Positions 1-7,222 of a stretch of 10,444 nucleotides of DNA are shown one piece after another. A model generated the notes under the pieces. The model made no database searches and had not been told where the DNA came from. It worked only from the letters and a program-made list of their open reading frames with translations. A program made the position numbers and the translations under genes. Origin of the DNA: GCA-2732805 sp964516605 (lineage in GTDB: Bacteria > Pseudomonadota > Gammaproteobacteria > Coxiellales > Coxiellaceae); NCBI GenBank assembly GCA_964516605.1, contig CAZFAA010000063.1, positions 1 through 10,444 on the forward strand, in the 5' to 3' direction. Positions within the stretch are counted from its first letter, which is position 1, and each line of letters starts with the position of its first letter.

Positions 1-720
1 CAAGACGGACCAACACACTATTATCGGAATGTCAGTTTAATTCATGATCCAACCCCTCATTACCTACCTAAAAGTGCTTATGGCAATCCAGCATCTTATA
101 CTGTCGCTCGCCAAACCTATCATGTACTAGCCAGTGCACATGGCTACGATCAACGTGGTATTGGCTCGTGGTATGGTGAAAAATTTTCAGGCAGACTCAC
201 ATCTACTCGTGAACTCTACGATCCTTATGCCATGACAGCAGCAAGTCCTACATTACCTATTCCCTGCTATGCACGCGTCACTAACTTAGAAAATGGACAT
301 TCTATTATCGTTAAAGTTAATGACCGCGGTCCTTTTGCACCCAATCGTATTATCGACCTATCTTATGCGGCGGCCATTAAACTGGGCTATCAACGCAAAG
401 GGACCGCCCTTGTCGAAGTAGCTGCTATTGACACCAATAACCCCAATGCACTGAACATCGCACCCACCGCACACAAACTCAATCATCCTGAACTGTACTT
501 GCAAGTTGGTGTGTTTACGCAATACCCTCATGCGAATCACTTACAAAAGCAGCTGGCTGTCGCTTTATCTAAAAAAGCTTTTATTGAAACTGCAAGCCAC
601 CATCATCGCAAGTTCTATCATGTTGAGCTAGGCCCGTTGCGCGGCGTCAGTGAAGCAGATGATTTGCAGGCACGCCTTAAAAGAGCTGGTTTTCATGATG
701 CCATCAGCGTAGTACGTTAG
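1..720 (+). CDS. rlpA: RlpA family septal-ring protein with C-terminal SPOR domain (5' end outside window)
   Basis: The reading frame is open from the first base, so the true start, signal peptide and any lipobox lie upstream; 239 residues are visible. Residues 53-143 form the RlpA-like double-psi beta-barrel: GIGSWYGEKFSG, then AMTAASPTLPIP, VTNLENG, VNDRGPF and RIIDLSYAAA. Residues 165-239 match a SPOR domain (start YLQVGVF, later YHVELGPL), which in the family binds denuded septal glycan. RlpA proteins are outer-membrane lipoproteins; the Pseudomonas aeruginosa protein is a lytic transglycosylase acting on glycan strands lacking stem peptides. Aligning without gaps to that enzyme, its acidic residues (E120, D157) are kept as E71 and D108 here, but the position of its His131 is Ser82 and the preceding ANG is STR, so activity is uncertain. 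The usual neighbours (dacA, mltB, rod genes) are not seen downstream. Family assignment is secure; catalytic status is not. Confidence 0.93.
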   Translation, partial: QDGPTHYYRNVSLIHDPTPHYLPKSAYGNPASYTVARQTYHVLASAHGYDQRGIGSWYGEKFSGRLTSTRELYDPYAMTAASPTLPIPCYARVTNLENGHSIIVKVNDRGPFAPNRIIDLSYAAAIKLGYQRKGTALVEVAAIDTNNPNALNIAPTAHKLNHPELYLQVGVFTQYPHANHLQKQLAVALSKKAFIETASHHHRKFYHVELGPLRGVSEADDLQARLKRAGFHDAISVVR

Positions 721-821
721 AAATACACGGTATTATGTACTTTACCCTCGCAACCCTATCGGCTAGACTTGGGCTCTGTCGCAGCGATTCACGCCGAGTA
801 TTCAGCTAGTAGGGAAACATC

Positions 822-1508
822 ATGAAAACAGCCGTAACAGTAACATGGAAAGATGTGCTGGTAGCCGAAAAAGAAAAACCATATTTTAAAGAGATTTTGG
901 CATTTTTAAACAATGAATATAAAAAAGGAAATACAGTCTACCCGCATAAAAAAGATATTTTTAACGCATTAAAGCTTACAGAATTTCATGACGTAAAAGT
1001 GGTGATTATTGGTCAAGATCCCTACCATGGACCTAAACAAGCACATGGTTTAAGCTTTTCAGTACCCGCAGGTGTGCGTCCACCACCTTCACTAATTAAT
1101 ATCTATAAAGAAATTCATACCGATTTAGGTTATGCAATCCCTAAGCACGGAAATCTTGAGTATTTTGCACAGCAAGGTGTTTTATTATTAAACTCGACAT
1201 TAACCGTGCAAGCACACAATCCTGGCTCCCACGCTCAGATCGGCTGGCAGCTCTTTACGGACCGCATTATTGAGGTATTAAATGATCACCCACGGCCGAT
1301 TGTGTATTTACTATGGGGTTCTTACGCACAAAATAAACAACCCATTATTGACGCGACCAAGCACTATATCCTAACTGCACCGCATCCATCACCACTATCC
1401 GCTCATCGTGGCTTTTTTGGTTGCCGTCATTTTTCAAAAGCCAACCAACTACTCAAAAAAGCAGGACGTGAGCCCATTGATTGGGATAATAACAAAGTCA
1501 TTATTTAG
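822..1508 (+). CDS. ung: Uracil-DNA glycosylase, family 1 (UNG)
   Basis: This enzyme removes uracil from DNA, arising from cytosine deamination or dUTP misincorporation, as the first step of base excision repair in the cytoplasm. The 228-residue length is typical of bacterial UNG. All family 1 signatures are present: GQDPYHG at residues 64-70 with catalytic Asp66, GLSFSV at 76-81 with the Phe that stacks on uracil, PPPSL at 87-91, LLLN at 121-124 with the Asn that reads the base, and the minor-groove intercalation loop HPSPLS at 188-193 with His188. The start is supported by AGGGA at 811-815, a good Shine-Dalgarno distance from the ATG. The 101-base gap after rlpA holds only a weak promoter candidate (TTTACC at 741-746, 17 bases, TAGACT at 764-769), so ung may be transcribed alone or with rlpA. 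No hairpin terminator is evident after it. Confidence 0.97.
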   Translation: MKTAVTVTWKDVLVAEKEKPYFKEILAFLNNEYKKGNTVYPHKKDIFNALKLTEFHDVKVVIIGQDPYHGPKQAHGLSFSVPAGVRPPPSLINIYKEIHTDLGYAIPKHGNLEYFAQQGVLLLNSTLTVQAHNPGSHAQIGWQLFTDRIIEVLNDHPRPIVYLLWGSYAQNKQPIIDATKHYILTAPHPSPLSAHRGFFGCRHFSKANQLLKKAGREPIDWDNNKVII

Positions 1509-1541
1509 ATAAGCCTCATTCAATAACATGTAGCGTGCAGA

Positions 1542-1570
1542 TTGACAGATGCAGACTAGCCCGCTAAATT
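1542..1570 (+). promoter_or_regulatory. Candidate sigma70 promoter for tRNA-Leu (and probably def)
   Basis: A perfect -35 box TTGACA lies at 1542-1547 and, 17 bases later, a 4/6 -10 box TAAATT at 1565-1570. Transcription would start near 1577, about 12 bases before the mature tRNA. A perfect TATAAT at 1578-1583 also lies just before the tRNA but has no -35 at a normal distance and would start transcription at about the first tRNA base. The two readings cannot be separated from sequence alone. Confidence 0.55.
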
Positions 1571-1588
1571 ATGCCGGTATAATTTTTT

Positions 1589-1675
1589 GCCGAGATGGTG
1601 AAATTGGTAGACACGCAAGCTTCAGGTGTTTGTGGGGGCAACCCCGTGGAGGTTCAAGTCCTCTTCTCGGTACCA
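1589..1675 (+). tRNA. tRNA-Leu, anticodon CAG, CCA encoded
   Basis: The 87-base sequence folds as a class II tRNA. The acceptor stem pairs GCCGAGA (1589-1595) with TCTCGGT (1665-1671), ending in a G-U wobble, followed by discriminator A and genomically encoded CCA (1673-1675). The D-arm carries AAATTGGTAGACAC, typical of leucine tRNAs. The anticodon stem CAAGC/GTTTG encloses loop TTCAGGT, with CAG at 1623-1625 reading CUG codons. A long variable arm (GGGG/CCCC hairpin) follows, then T-arm GGAGG-TTCAAGT-CCTCT. Discriminator A and the long variable arm agree with leucine identity. The def start codon is only 20 bases downstream with no terminator between, so the two are probably on one transcript. 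Confidence 0.97.
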
Positions 1676-1695
1676 TTTTCTAATGAGTAGCAACT

Positions 1696-2229
1696 ATGTC
1701 TAAAATACGTATTCTACAATTTCCAGATGCACGTTTGAGATCAATTGCAAAAAAAGTGACTGACTTTACAGATCCTATACTGCAACGCACTATCGATGAC
1801 ATGTTTGAAACACATTATGCTGCGCAAAATTGTGCAGCATTAGCTGCTACACAGCTTGATTTAGTTAACCCGCCACATGTAACTGTTATTGATTTTTCTG
1901 AAACTAAAAATCAACCACTGTGCCTGGTTAATGGCCAAGTTATTGCACATGAAGGCACACATACAGAAGAGGAAGGCTGCATGTCGGTTGGTTGTGATAT
2001 CAATGCAGGAGTCTACGACAAAGTTACACGCGCTGCTAAAATCAAAGTACTGGCCTATGACCGCCATGGCAAACGTTTGGAATTTGAAGCAGATGGTTTT
2101 ATGGCGAAATGCATCCAGCATGAATTGGATCATTTAAACGGTAAATTATTCATCGATCATCTGTCTAAATTAAAACGACTGCGCATCGAAAAAAAACTAA
2201 CAAAATTAAAAAGGCAAAAAAACAATTAA
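1696..2229 (+). CDS. def: Peptide deformylase with divergent motif 1
   Basis: Peptide deformylase is a cytoplasmic metalloenzyme that removes the formyl group from the N-terminal methionine of nascent proteins at the ribosome. The 177 residues are the usual length. The metal ligands are present: Cys95 in EGCMS (93-97) and His142 and His146 in HELDH (142-146), with catalytic Glu143. The C-terminus LFIDHLSKLKR followed by a lysine-rich tail is typical of proteobacterial enzymes. Motif 1, normally GxGLAAxQ, reads CAALAATQ at 46-53: both glycines are replaced while the Gln that helps form the oxyanion site (Gln53) is kept. After motif 2, the usual SVP is SVG followed by several extra residues (CDINAG). 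This suggests a divergent, perhaps second, deformylase in the genome. fmt, its common partner gene, is not adjacent; instead it follows tRNA-Leu by 20 bases, with only a weak Shine-Dalgarno (GAGTAG). Confidence 0.9.
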   Translation: MSKIRILQFPDARLRSIAKKVTDFTDPILQRTIDDMFETHYAAQNCAALAATQLDLVNPPHVTVIDFSETKNQPLCLVNGQVIAHEGTHTEEEGCMSVGCDINAGVYDKVTRAAKIKVLAYDRHGKRLEFEADGFMAKCIQHELDHLNGKLFIDHLSKLKRLRIEKKLTKLKRQKNN

Positions 2230-2284
2230 TCTATTGCCGCCATGCCTCAAACCTTACTACCCCCTTAATCATAACTGAGTGCTT

Positions 2285-3586
2285 TTAATTTAATAATGTG
2301 ATGCTCTGAATATCCGACCATTGCGGCCTACCAATTCCTGGCACATGCTCTCCCAATGTGAGTGGCGTTATAACGGTTTTACCGATCACAGCACGCCCTG
2401 AACGCCCATTTTGATGCACATGCAAGCCCCACGAATCTTGAAACACATAACTGCGACCATGATACCGCCCCACATACAACATCACATGCCCCTCCAAACC
2501 TACCAAAGTTAAAAAAGGTTTGCCTTGCGTCTGCAAGATGTGTTGCTTATCACTCAGTGATTTATCGCCAAGATAAATATAATGACCCATAGCTTTTTGC
2601 TCATCTGAGCTCCGTGGCAACATCCGTCCAACTGGCGTAAAAAATGAAATCATAGTCAATGAGCAATCGCGAAAATTATAATAACCACCCCAATCATAAG
2701 GCTGACCCAACATCTGCGTTATAATCTGCAGCGCATGCTTTGGTGTCATACTCAACGGAAAGAAAGTCCAAACAGAGTGCGGAGAATTGACCGCAATGAA
2801 ACGTGCTGTTTGCAAAAAACCTGCGACAGGCACTAATAATTTTCCATGAGACACTGGGAAAATCTGACCAATCCGCGAATCAAATAAAAAATGCTGACGG
2901 TAGTGTAATCCCACATTGTCTCGAATAATCGCCGCAAAACGATGACGAGGGTAATGGTGTATAAATTGATGCGACACCAGTGCCATATCACGCGCATCAA
3001 TCCAACCCATCCCGCCATCAAATACCACAAAAACCCAATGCCAATCGGGCGTATACTCAAGCACTGCCACAGGATGACCCACCCATAACTTTTGTGCCTG
3101 ATTCATATCGAAAGGATAACCATTACCCGCTTTCCTATAATCTTTAAACATCGGCAACACGGAAGGCAGAGCACGCACATTGGTTTCGCGAATAATAATT
3201 GCTGCATGTTGCTTAGCAGGAATCGCGTGCCTCCATTGGCTGAACAAATTAGTTATCAGGTTTGAATTGTAGGTTTTAAAATTACTCGCATAGAGCGTAT
3301 TGCCTAACATAAACTGTCGGCAATTTTGAAAATTTTGCTGTATGCGCATGTATTGCTTCTGGCTTTTAAGGTATTGAGGGTCCCATACCGCAAAAAACCC
3401 CCTCAAATAACTATGAGCCTGACGCTGTTGCACAGACCATGGGAGTAAACGTTGTGTAGCAGTAGCCGGGTCAAGTTTGAACACATTAATATTCGTATAA
3501 GGCTCGGCATCCAGGAGCGATATGGGGCTAGCCACACCTGCAACCATCACCATGAATAAACTTAAAAAAATTATGCCTTTAGTCAT
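2285..3586 (-). CDS. Secreted SH3b-NlpC/P60 peptidoglycan hydrolase
   Basis: Predicted cell-wall endopeptidase of 433 residues acting outside the inner membrane. Residues 1-20 are a signal peptide (Lys3, hydrophobic core IIFLSLFMVMVAG, small residues before about position 20). Residues 30-120 resemble the N-terminal stabilising segment of multidomain NlpC/P60 enzymes. Residues 134-200 look like an SH3b1 domain (RALPS, YPFD at 157-160, then WHWVFV and GWIDARD), and about 210-275 a second SH3b. The NlpC/P60 catalytic domain spans about 282-415: YDWGGYYNFRDCSL holds the catalytic Cys308, GHVMLYVG the His366, and FQDSWG at 382-387 the likely third polar residue. This architecture matches SH3b-containing NlpC/P60 enzymes described as cleaving stem peptides, often with gamma-D-Glu-diamino acid specificity; substrate here is inferred. 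It starts 18 bases after purA, so it is probably cotranscribed, although no strong Shine-Dalgarno is visible. Confidence 0.88.
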   Translation of the reverse strand: MTKGIIFLSLFMVMVAGVASPISLLDAEPYTNINVFKLDPATATQRLLPWSVQQRQAHSYLRGFFAVWDPQYLKSQKQYMRIQQNFQNCRQFMLGNTLYASNFKTYNSNLITNLFSQWRHAIPAKQHAAIIIRETNVRALPSVLPMFKDYRKAGNGYPFDMNQAQKLWVGHPVAVLEYTPDWHWVFVVFDGGMGWIDARDMALVSHQFIHHYPRHRFAAIIRDNVGLHYRQHFLFDSRIGQIFPVSHGKLLVPVAGFLQTARFIAVNSPHSVWTFFPLSMTPKHALQIITQMLGQPYDWGGYYNFRDCSLTMISFFTPVGRMLPRSSDEQKAMGHYIYLGDKSLSDKQHILQTQGKPFLTLVGLEGHVMLYVGRYHGRSYVFQDSWGLHVHQNGRSGRAVIGKTVITPLTLGEHVPGIGRPQWSDIQSITLLN

Positions 3587-3604
3587 TTAATGCGAAAAAT
3601 CCAA

Positions 3605-4915
3605 TCAAATAAGCACTCTTTTTTCATCAAAAATAACCTTCAGATGAATCGTCTGACTGCGTTCTGGGCCTGTGGAAATCAAGGCCACTGGCAACTGACA
3701 TAATGCTTCAAGCCGGCGCACGTAGGCACGTGCATTCTCAGGCAGATCGTTAAATTCAGTGATTCCATAAGTGGACTGTTGCCACCCCGGGATCTCTTCG
3801 TATAACGGCTCACAAGCTGCAAAATCATCCGCATCCAATGGTGGGTATAAAATTTCTTCACCTTTAAAGCGATAAGCCGTGCAAATGCGAATCGTTTTAA
3901 ACTGATCTAACACATCCAGCTTAGTTAACACCATAGCCGACAAACTGTTTACCAATAGCGAGTGACGCATGATTGGCACATCAAACCAACCACAACGGCG
4001 TGGGCGGCCTGTAACAGAACCAAATTCTTTGCCTTGTGATGCCATAAGCGCGCCTTCTGCATTTTGCTGCTCTGTCGGAAAAGGTCCTGCGCCAACGCGC
4101 GTCACATAAGCTTTAGTAATGCCATACACCTCATCAATGTAACGTGGCCCAACACCGGTACCCGTTGATACAGCGCCAACCGTTGTGTTGGATGATGTCA
4201 CGTAAGGATAAGTACCCAGATCAATATCTAGCAACGCACCTTGCGCTCCTTCAAACATAATGTTTTTGCCTTGCTGTTTGTACTCTGCTAAGCATTGATT
4301 CACATTCGCTATCATCGGCACAATAATTTGCGCTTGCTCTAGTAATTGCGCATACACTTCATCAGCATCAATCGATTTTGTTTGGTAGAGTTTTTCAAGT
4401 TGAAAATTTTGATACGCAGCCAATTCATACAGCTTAGTTTTCAAGCGTTCAGGATGCGCTAAATCGGCTACATGCAACCCACGACGCGCTATTTTGTCTT
4501 CATAGCAAGGACCAATACCACGCCCTGTCGTACCAATTTTATGCTCACCGCGCTGGCTCTCACGCGCTTGATCAATGGCTACATGATAAGGTAATAATAA
4601 ACTGCAAGCAGGACTGATGCGCAGACGCTCTTCAACACAAATACCACGCTCCATTAGTTCACCCATTTCTTGCAATAAAGCTGTCGGCGATAGCACCAAC
4701 CCATTACCAATCATACAGATTACGTGATCGTGCAATATACCTGAGGGAATTAAACGCAGAACAGTCTTACGGCCATCGATGATTAATGTATGACCTGCAT
4801 TGTGCCCACCTTGGTACCGTACAACAGCCGATACTTGGTCAGTCAGTAAGTCAACTACCTTCCCTTTACCCTCGTCACCCCACTGCGTGCCTATAATAAC
4901 AATATTTTTAGCCAT
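3605..4915 (-). CDS. purA: Adenylosuccinate synthetase
   Basis: PurA joins IMP and aspartate using GTP to make adenylosuccinate, the first committed step from IMP to AMP, in the cytoplasm. I take the ATG at 4915 (436 residues): an upstream in-frame ATG at 4921 would add two residues but abuts the Shine-Dalgarno GGAAGGA (4922-4928), while the second ATG sits 6 bases from it. Residues 9-19 form the P-loop signature GTQWGDEGKGK with catalytic Asp14; QGGHNAGHT at 35-43 carries His42. GTTGRGIGPCYEDK, TRVGAGPFPTE and the aspartate-binding VTGRPRRCGWFD loop are all present, as is the C-terminal STGPER motif. The C-terminus runs a few residues past the usual end (FDEKRVLI). It lies downstream of hflC, as in many gammaproteobacteria, but a 227-base spacer with its own promoter suggests separate control. 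Confidence 0.97.
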   Translation of the reverse strand: MAKNIVIIGTQWGDEGKGKVVDLLTDQVSAVVRYQGGHNAGHTLIIDGRKTVLRLIPSGILHDHVICMIGNGLVLSPTALLQEMGELMERGICVEERLRISPACSLLLPYHVAIDQARESQRGEHKIGTTGRGIGPCYEDKIARRGLHVADLAHPERLKTKLYELAAYQNFQLEKLYQTKSIDADEVYAQLLEQAQIIVPMIANVNQCLAEYKQQGKNIMFEGAQGALLDIDLGTYPYVTSSNTTVGAVSTGTGVGPRYIDEVYGITKAYVTRVGAGPFPTEQQNAEGALMASQGKEFGSVTGRPRRCGWFDVPIMRHSLLVNSLSAMVLTKLDVLDQFKTIRICTAYRFKGEEILYPPLDADDFAACEPLYEEIPGWQQSTYGITEFNDLPENARAYVRRLEALCQLPVALISTGPERSQTIHLKVIFDEKRVLI

Positions 4916-4921
4916 CAACAT

Positions 4922-4928
4922 TCCTTCC
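4922..4928 (-). promoter_or_regulatory. Ribosome binding site of purA (decides the start)
   Basis: On the minus strand GGAAGGA is followed directly by ATG-TTG-ATG. The first ATG touches the Shine-Dalgarno and is too close for normal initiation; the second (ending at 4915) is six bases from the core, close to optimal. This argues for the MAKN start rather than MLMAKN. Confidence 0.75.
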
Positions 4929-4947
4929 GGTACATCTAAAAGAGGCG

Positions 4948-4953
4948 ATTATA
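4948..4953 (-). promoter_or_regulatory. Candidate -10 box of a purA promoter
   Basis: The minus strand carries a perfect TATAAT here, 32 bases before the chosen purA ATG, giving a predicted start of transcription near 4941 and a short leader containing the ribosome binding site. No good -35 is found at 17 bases (TTTCCC); TTGTTT lies about 20 bases away, longer than ideal, so the promoter may be weak or activator-dependent. Confidence 0.55.
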
Positions 4954-5008
4954 CATGGGATTCCAAGGAGGGGAAACAACATCAATAATGATTAGAAAAT
5001 GCTGATCT

Positions 5009-5020
5009 GTTTAAATAAAC
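5009..5020. repeat. Short inverted repeat in the hflC-purA spacer
   Basis: GTTTA and TAAAC flank two central bases, giving a 12-base near-perfect palindrome about 55 bases upstream of the purA -10. It is operator-like in form but AT-rich and short, and it does not resemble the E. coli PurR site. The rest of the spacer (4929-5142) is AT-rich, has no coding potential I can support and no terminator hairpin. Confidence 0.3.
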
Positions 5021-5142
5021 GGGTTGTAGAATAAGAATAAACAAAAGAGCAGAGCTATTTAATTTTGATAAATTCCTGCATTAGTTTAAATCCTATTCTT
5101 TACGCCCCCCACCCTTTAGCGGTATGGATTATTGTGAATACA

Positions 5143-6030
5143 CTACTTTCCTTTTTGCACAAAATACTTAAAAAAATCACTCTGTGGTCTTAAGACCATC
5201 ACACTACCAGGCTTGTTAAAAATCATGCGGTACGCCTCAAGACTTCGATAGAACTCATAAAAATGAGGATCCCTACTATACGCTTGACTGTAAATTTGAC
5301 CTGCTTGCGCATCACCTGCTGCACGTATCACCTGGGCTGCAGCAGTCGCTGTTGCCAAATCAACCACAACTTGCTTATCAGCTTGAGCCATAATCACTTC
5401 TTGCTGAGCACGACCCTGCGCACGGTGTTGCGTTGCCACTTGCTCACGCTCAGTGCGCATGCGTTGAAATACTGACTCTTGTACCGTCTGCGGTAAATCA
5501 ATACCGACAATACGCACATCCACCACAGAAATACCTAAATTTGCTGCACTTTGTTCAGCCTGATTTTTTAATAATGTCATCAGGTCAACGCGCTGCCCTG
5601 AAATAACATCTTTAATAGTGCGTTTACCAAACGCAGCACGCAACGTACCATTAATCTTTTGCTGCAATAATTGTTCGGCACGTACATCATAACCGCCCGT
5701 GCGCGTGTAAAATAATGGTAAATTATCAATACGCCATTTAGCATAATACGAAACCATCACATATTTTTGCTCAGCTGTTAAAATACGCTGCGAATCAACA
5801 TTCATTGTTTGCAATTTAACGCTGAATGGATACACGGTTGTAATAAAGGGCATTTTAGCATGCAATCCTGGTTGCATCACTTCAGCTTGCCCCGTTTTAA
5901 GGTCGGTAACAATTTCCCCTAATTTTAACAAGATAGCGCGCTGCCCTTCTGATACAGTAAATAACGATGACATTAAAACCAACGCCACAATGACAATGAG
6001 CACTACAAAAAGATAGGCTTTATGTTTCAT
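5143..6030 (-). CDS. hflC: SPFH/band 7 protein HflC, subunit of the FtsH modulator complex
   Basis: HflC forms with HflK a large membrane assembly around the ATP-dependent protease FtsH and modulates its activity on membrane substrates. The 295 residues begin with a single N-terminal membrane anchor (about 5-24), followed by the band 7 domain starting at VSEGQRAILLKLG (26-38). The conserved helix RTEREQVATQHRAQGRA (192-208) and the HflC hallmark YSRDPHFYEFYRSLEAYR (251-268) are clear. It is somewhat shorter than the E. coli protein (about 334). The start is two bases after the hflK stop, with GGGGGG (encoding the last HflK glycines) in Shine-Dalgarno position, so translational coupling is likely. 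It is followed by a 227-base spacer before purA. Confidence 0.95.
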   Translation of the reverse strand: MKHKAYLFVVLIVIVALVLMSSLFTVSEGQRAILLKLGEIVTDLKTGQAEVMQPGLHAKMPFITTVYPFSVKLQTMNVDSQRILTAEQKYVMVSYYAKWRIDNLPLFYTRTGGYDVRAEQLLQQKINGTLRAAFGKRTIKDVISGQRVDLMTLLKNQAEQSAANLGISVVDVRIVGIDLPQTVQESVFQRMRTEREQVATQHRAQGRAQQEVIMAQADKQVVVDLATATAAAQVIRAAGDAQAGQIYSQAYSRDPHFYEFYRSLEAYRMIFNKPGSVMVLRPQSDFFKYFVQKGK

Positions 6031-6032
6031 GA

Positions 6033-7160
6033 TTACCCCCCGGTCTTATCGAGATTGAGAACCGAATAACTGGCTTGTGCTTTATCCTCCAGTTGAGATG
6101 ACGGCGTAACATTATTTAGTTTAAGTGGCACAACACTCGGTAGGCGTGTTTGATCGGACGCCGCGTCCGGTATCAACGTTTGTGCTTTGAGCATTTGATC
6201 GAGTGGTAAATACAATACGTTTTTATCGTTCGAATCAATAATGACATTGTGCGTATGTGATAAGACATCCTGAACCGTACCTAAATACATGCGTGCACGC
6301 GTCACCTCAGGTGTCGCTAGATACGGTTTGAGCATCGCATTATATCGCGCCACATCACCTTGCGCCTGCAATACAACTTGCTGTTGGTAGGCTTGTGCTG
6401 ATTGTTGCAGCTTGGCAATATTGCCCTTAACTTCTGACGTCACTTTACGTGCATACGCCTCACCCTTATTAATAAAACTTTGCTCATCTTCACGTGCCTT
6501 AATCGCATCATCAAATGCGTCCGTTACAGCTTCGGGCGGTTTTGCTGGTAGCAAACGCACATCCGTAACTTGCAAACCCATTTTATAAGCGGCCACCGTA
6601 GCTGACAGCTGCTTGGCCACATCATCACTTAAGGCCGCACGGCCTGTCGTTAAAATAGAATCCAACGTCATCTGCCCAACGGCTTGACGCAGTGCGCTGG
6701 CTGTAGCTTTTTGCAAAGAACTCACAGGATCATCCGCATTAAATAAAAATTCACGCGGGTCATCAATGCGGTATTGAATTGCCAACGCTACGCTAACAAT
6801 ATTCTCATCTTGAGTGAGCATTTCCGATTGATACTGAAAATTGCGAATTTGTTGAATATCAATTTTTGTCGCATCTTCAATAAAAGTGGGTAACCAATGG
6901 GGGCCTGCACCAACCGTCTCAACATAGCGTCCAAACCTTAACACCACAGCTTGCTGCGCTTGATCCACAATGTATATACCTGACAGCCCCCACAGTAGAA
7001 CCAATAATGCCACAATACCCCATATCCAACTGGATGTGATATTAAAGCCATTATTTTTAGTCCCATCACCTTTTTTATTATTTAAAAAATCATGCAATAA
7101 TTTCAGTAGATCAGGGGGGCCTTGTGGCTTGCGCTCCCAAGGATTTTTTTCATCGGCCAT
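6033..7160 (-). CDS. hflK: SPFH/band 7 protein HflK, subunit of the FtsH modulator complex
   Basis: HflK is the partner of HflC in the inner-membrane complex that surrounds FtsH. The 375-residue protein opens with the HflK-type cytoplasmic tail NPWERKPQGPPDL (6-18), then a transmembrane helix at about 45-64 (WIWGIVALLVLLWGLSGIYI). The SPFH domain starts at VDQAQQAVVLRFGRY (65-79) and includes the motif DVRLLPAKPPEAVTDAFDDA, followed by a long Gln/Ala-rich helical region (about 215-295). The C-terminal part ends in a low-complexity tail of about 60 residues. It is shorter than E. coli HflK (419), mainly through a shorter N-terminal tail. It ends two bases before hflC. The start is preceded only by a weak Shine-Dalgarno (GCGAG). 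An 84-base gap separates it from hflX. Confidence 0.95.
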   Translation of the reverse strand: MADEKNPWERKPQGPPDLLKLLHDFLNNKKGDGTKNNGFNITSSWIWGIVALLVLLWGLSGIYIVDQAQQAVVLRFGRYVETVGAGPHWLPTFIEDATKIDIQQIRNFQYQSEMLTQDENIVSVALAIQYRIDDPREFLFNADDPVSSLQKATASALRQAVGQMTLDSILTTGRAALSDDVAKQLSATVAAYKMGLQVTDVRLLPAKPPEAVTDAFDDAIKAREDEQSFINKGEAYARKVTSEVKGNIAKLQQSAQAYQQQVVLQAQGDVARYNAMLKPYLATPEVTRARMYLGTVQDVLSHTHNVIIDSNDKNVLYLPLDQMLKAQTLIPDAASDQTRLPSVVPLKLNNVTPSSQLEDKAQASYSVLNLDKTGG

Positions 7161-7189
7161 TATGGACTCGCTTGTGAAACTAAAACACT

Positions 7190-7219
7190 ATCTTAAGCGG
7201 TTATAGGTGGTGCTCGCAA
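7190..7219 (-). promoter_or_regulatory. Weak candidate promoter for hflKC
   Basis: In the hflX-hflK gap the minus strand shows TTGCGA (7214-7219, 4/6 match to -35), an 18-base spacer and TAAGAT (7190-7195, 4/6 match to -10). Initiation would fall near 7183, giving a leader of about 23 bases before hflK. Matches of this quality occur often by chance in AT-rich DNA. Confidence 0.25.
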
Positions 7220-7222
7220 TAC

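Noticed and set aside
1889..2137. Alternative plus-strand frame inside def
   Set aside because: It overlaps the conserved metal-binding motifs of def in another frame and looks like a shadow of that gene.
2230..2284. Bidirectional terminator between the convergent def and NlpC/P60 genes
   Set aside because: Only a four-base inverted match (GGCA/TGCC) with a long loop was found; there is no stable stem with a flanking T-run.
4800..4988. Plus-strand frame of 62 codons across the purA start
   Set aside because: It is mostly the antisense of purA's conserved N-terminus, has no recognisable domain and no convincing ribosome binding site.
5101..5122. G/C-rich run after hflC (minus strand GGGTGGGGGGCG) as a terminator or G-quadruplex
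   Set aside because: It has only two G-tracts on one strand, no paired stem and no following T-run.
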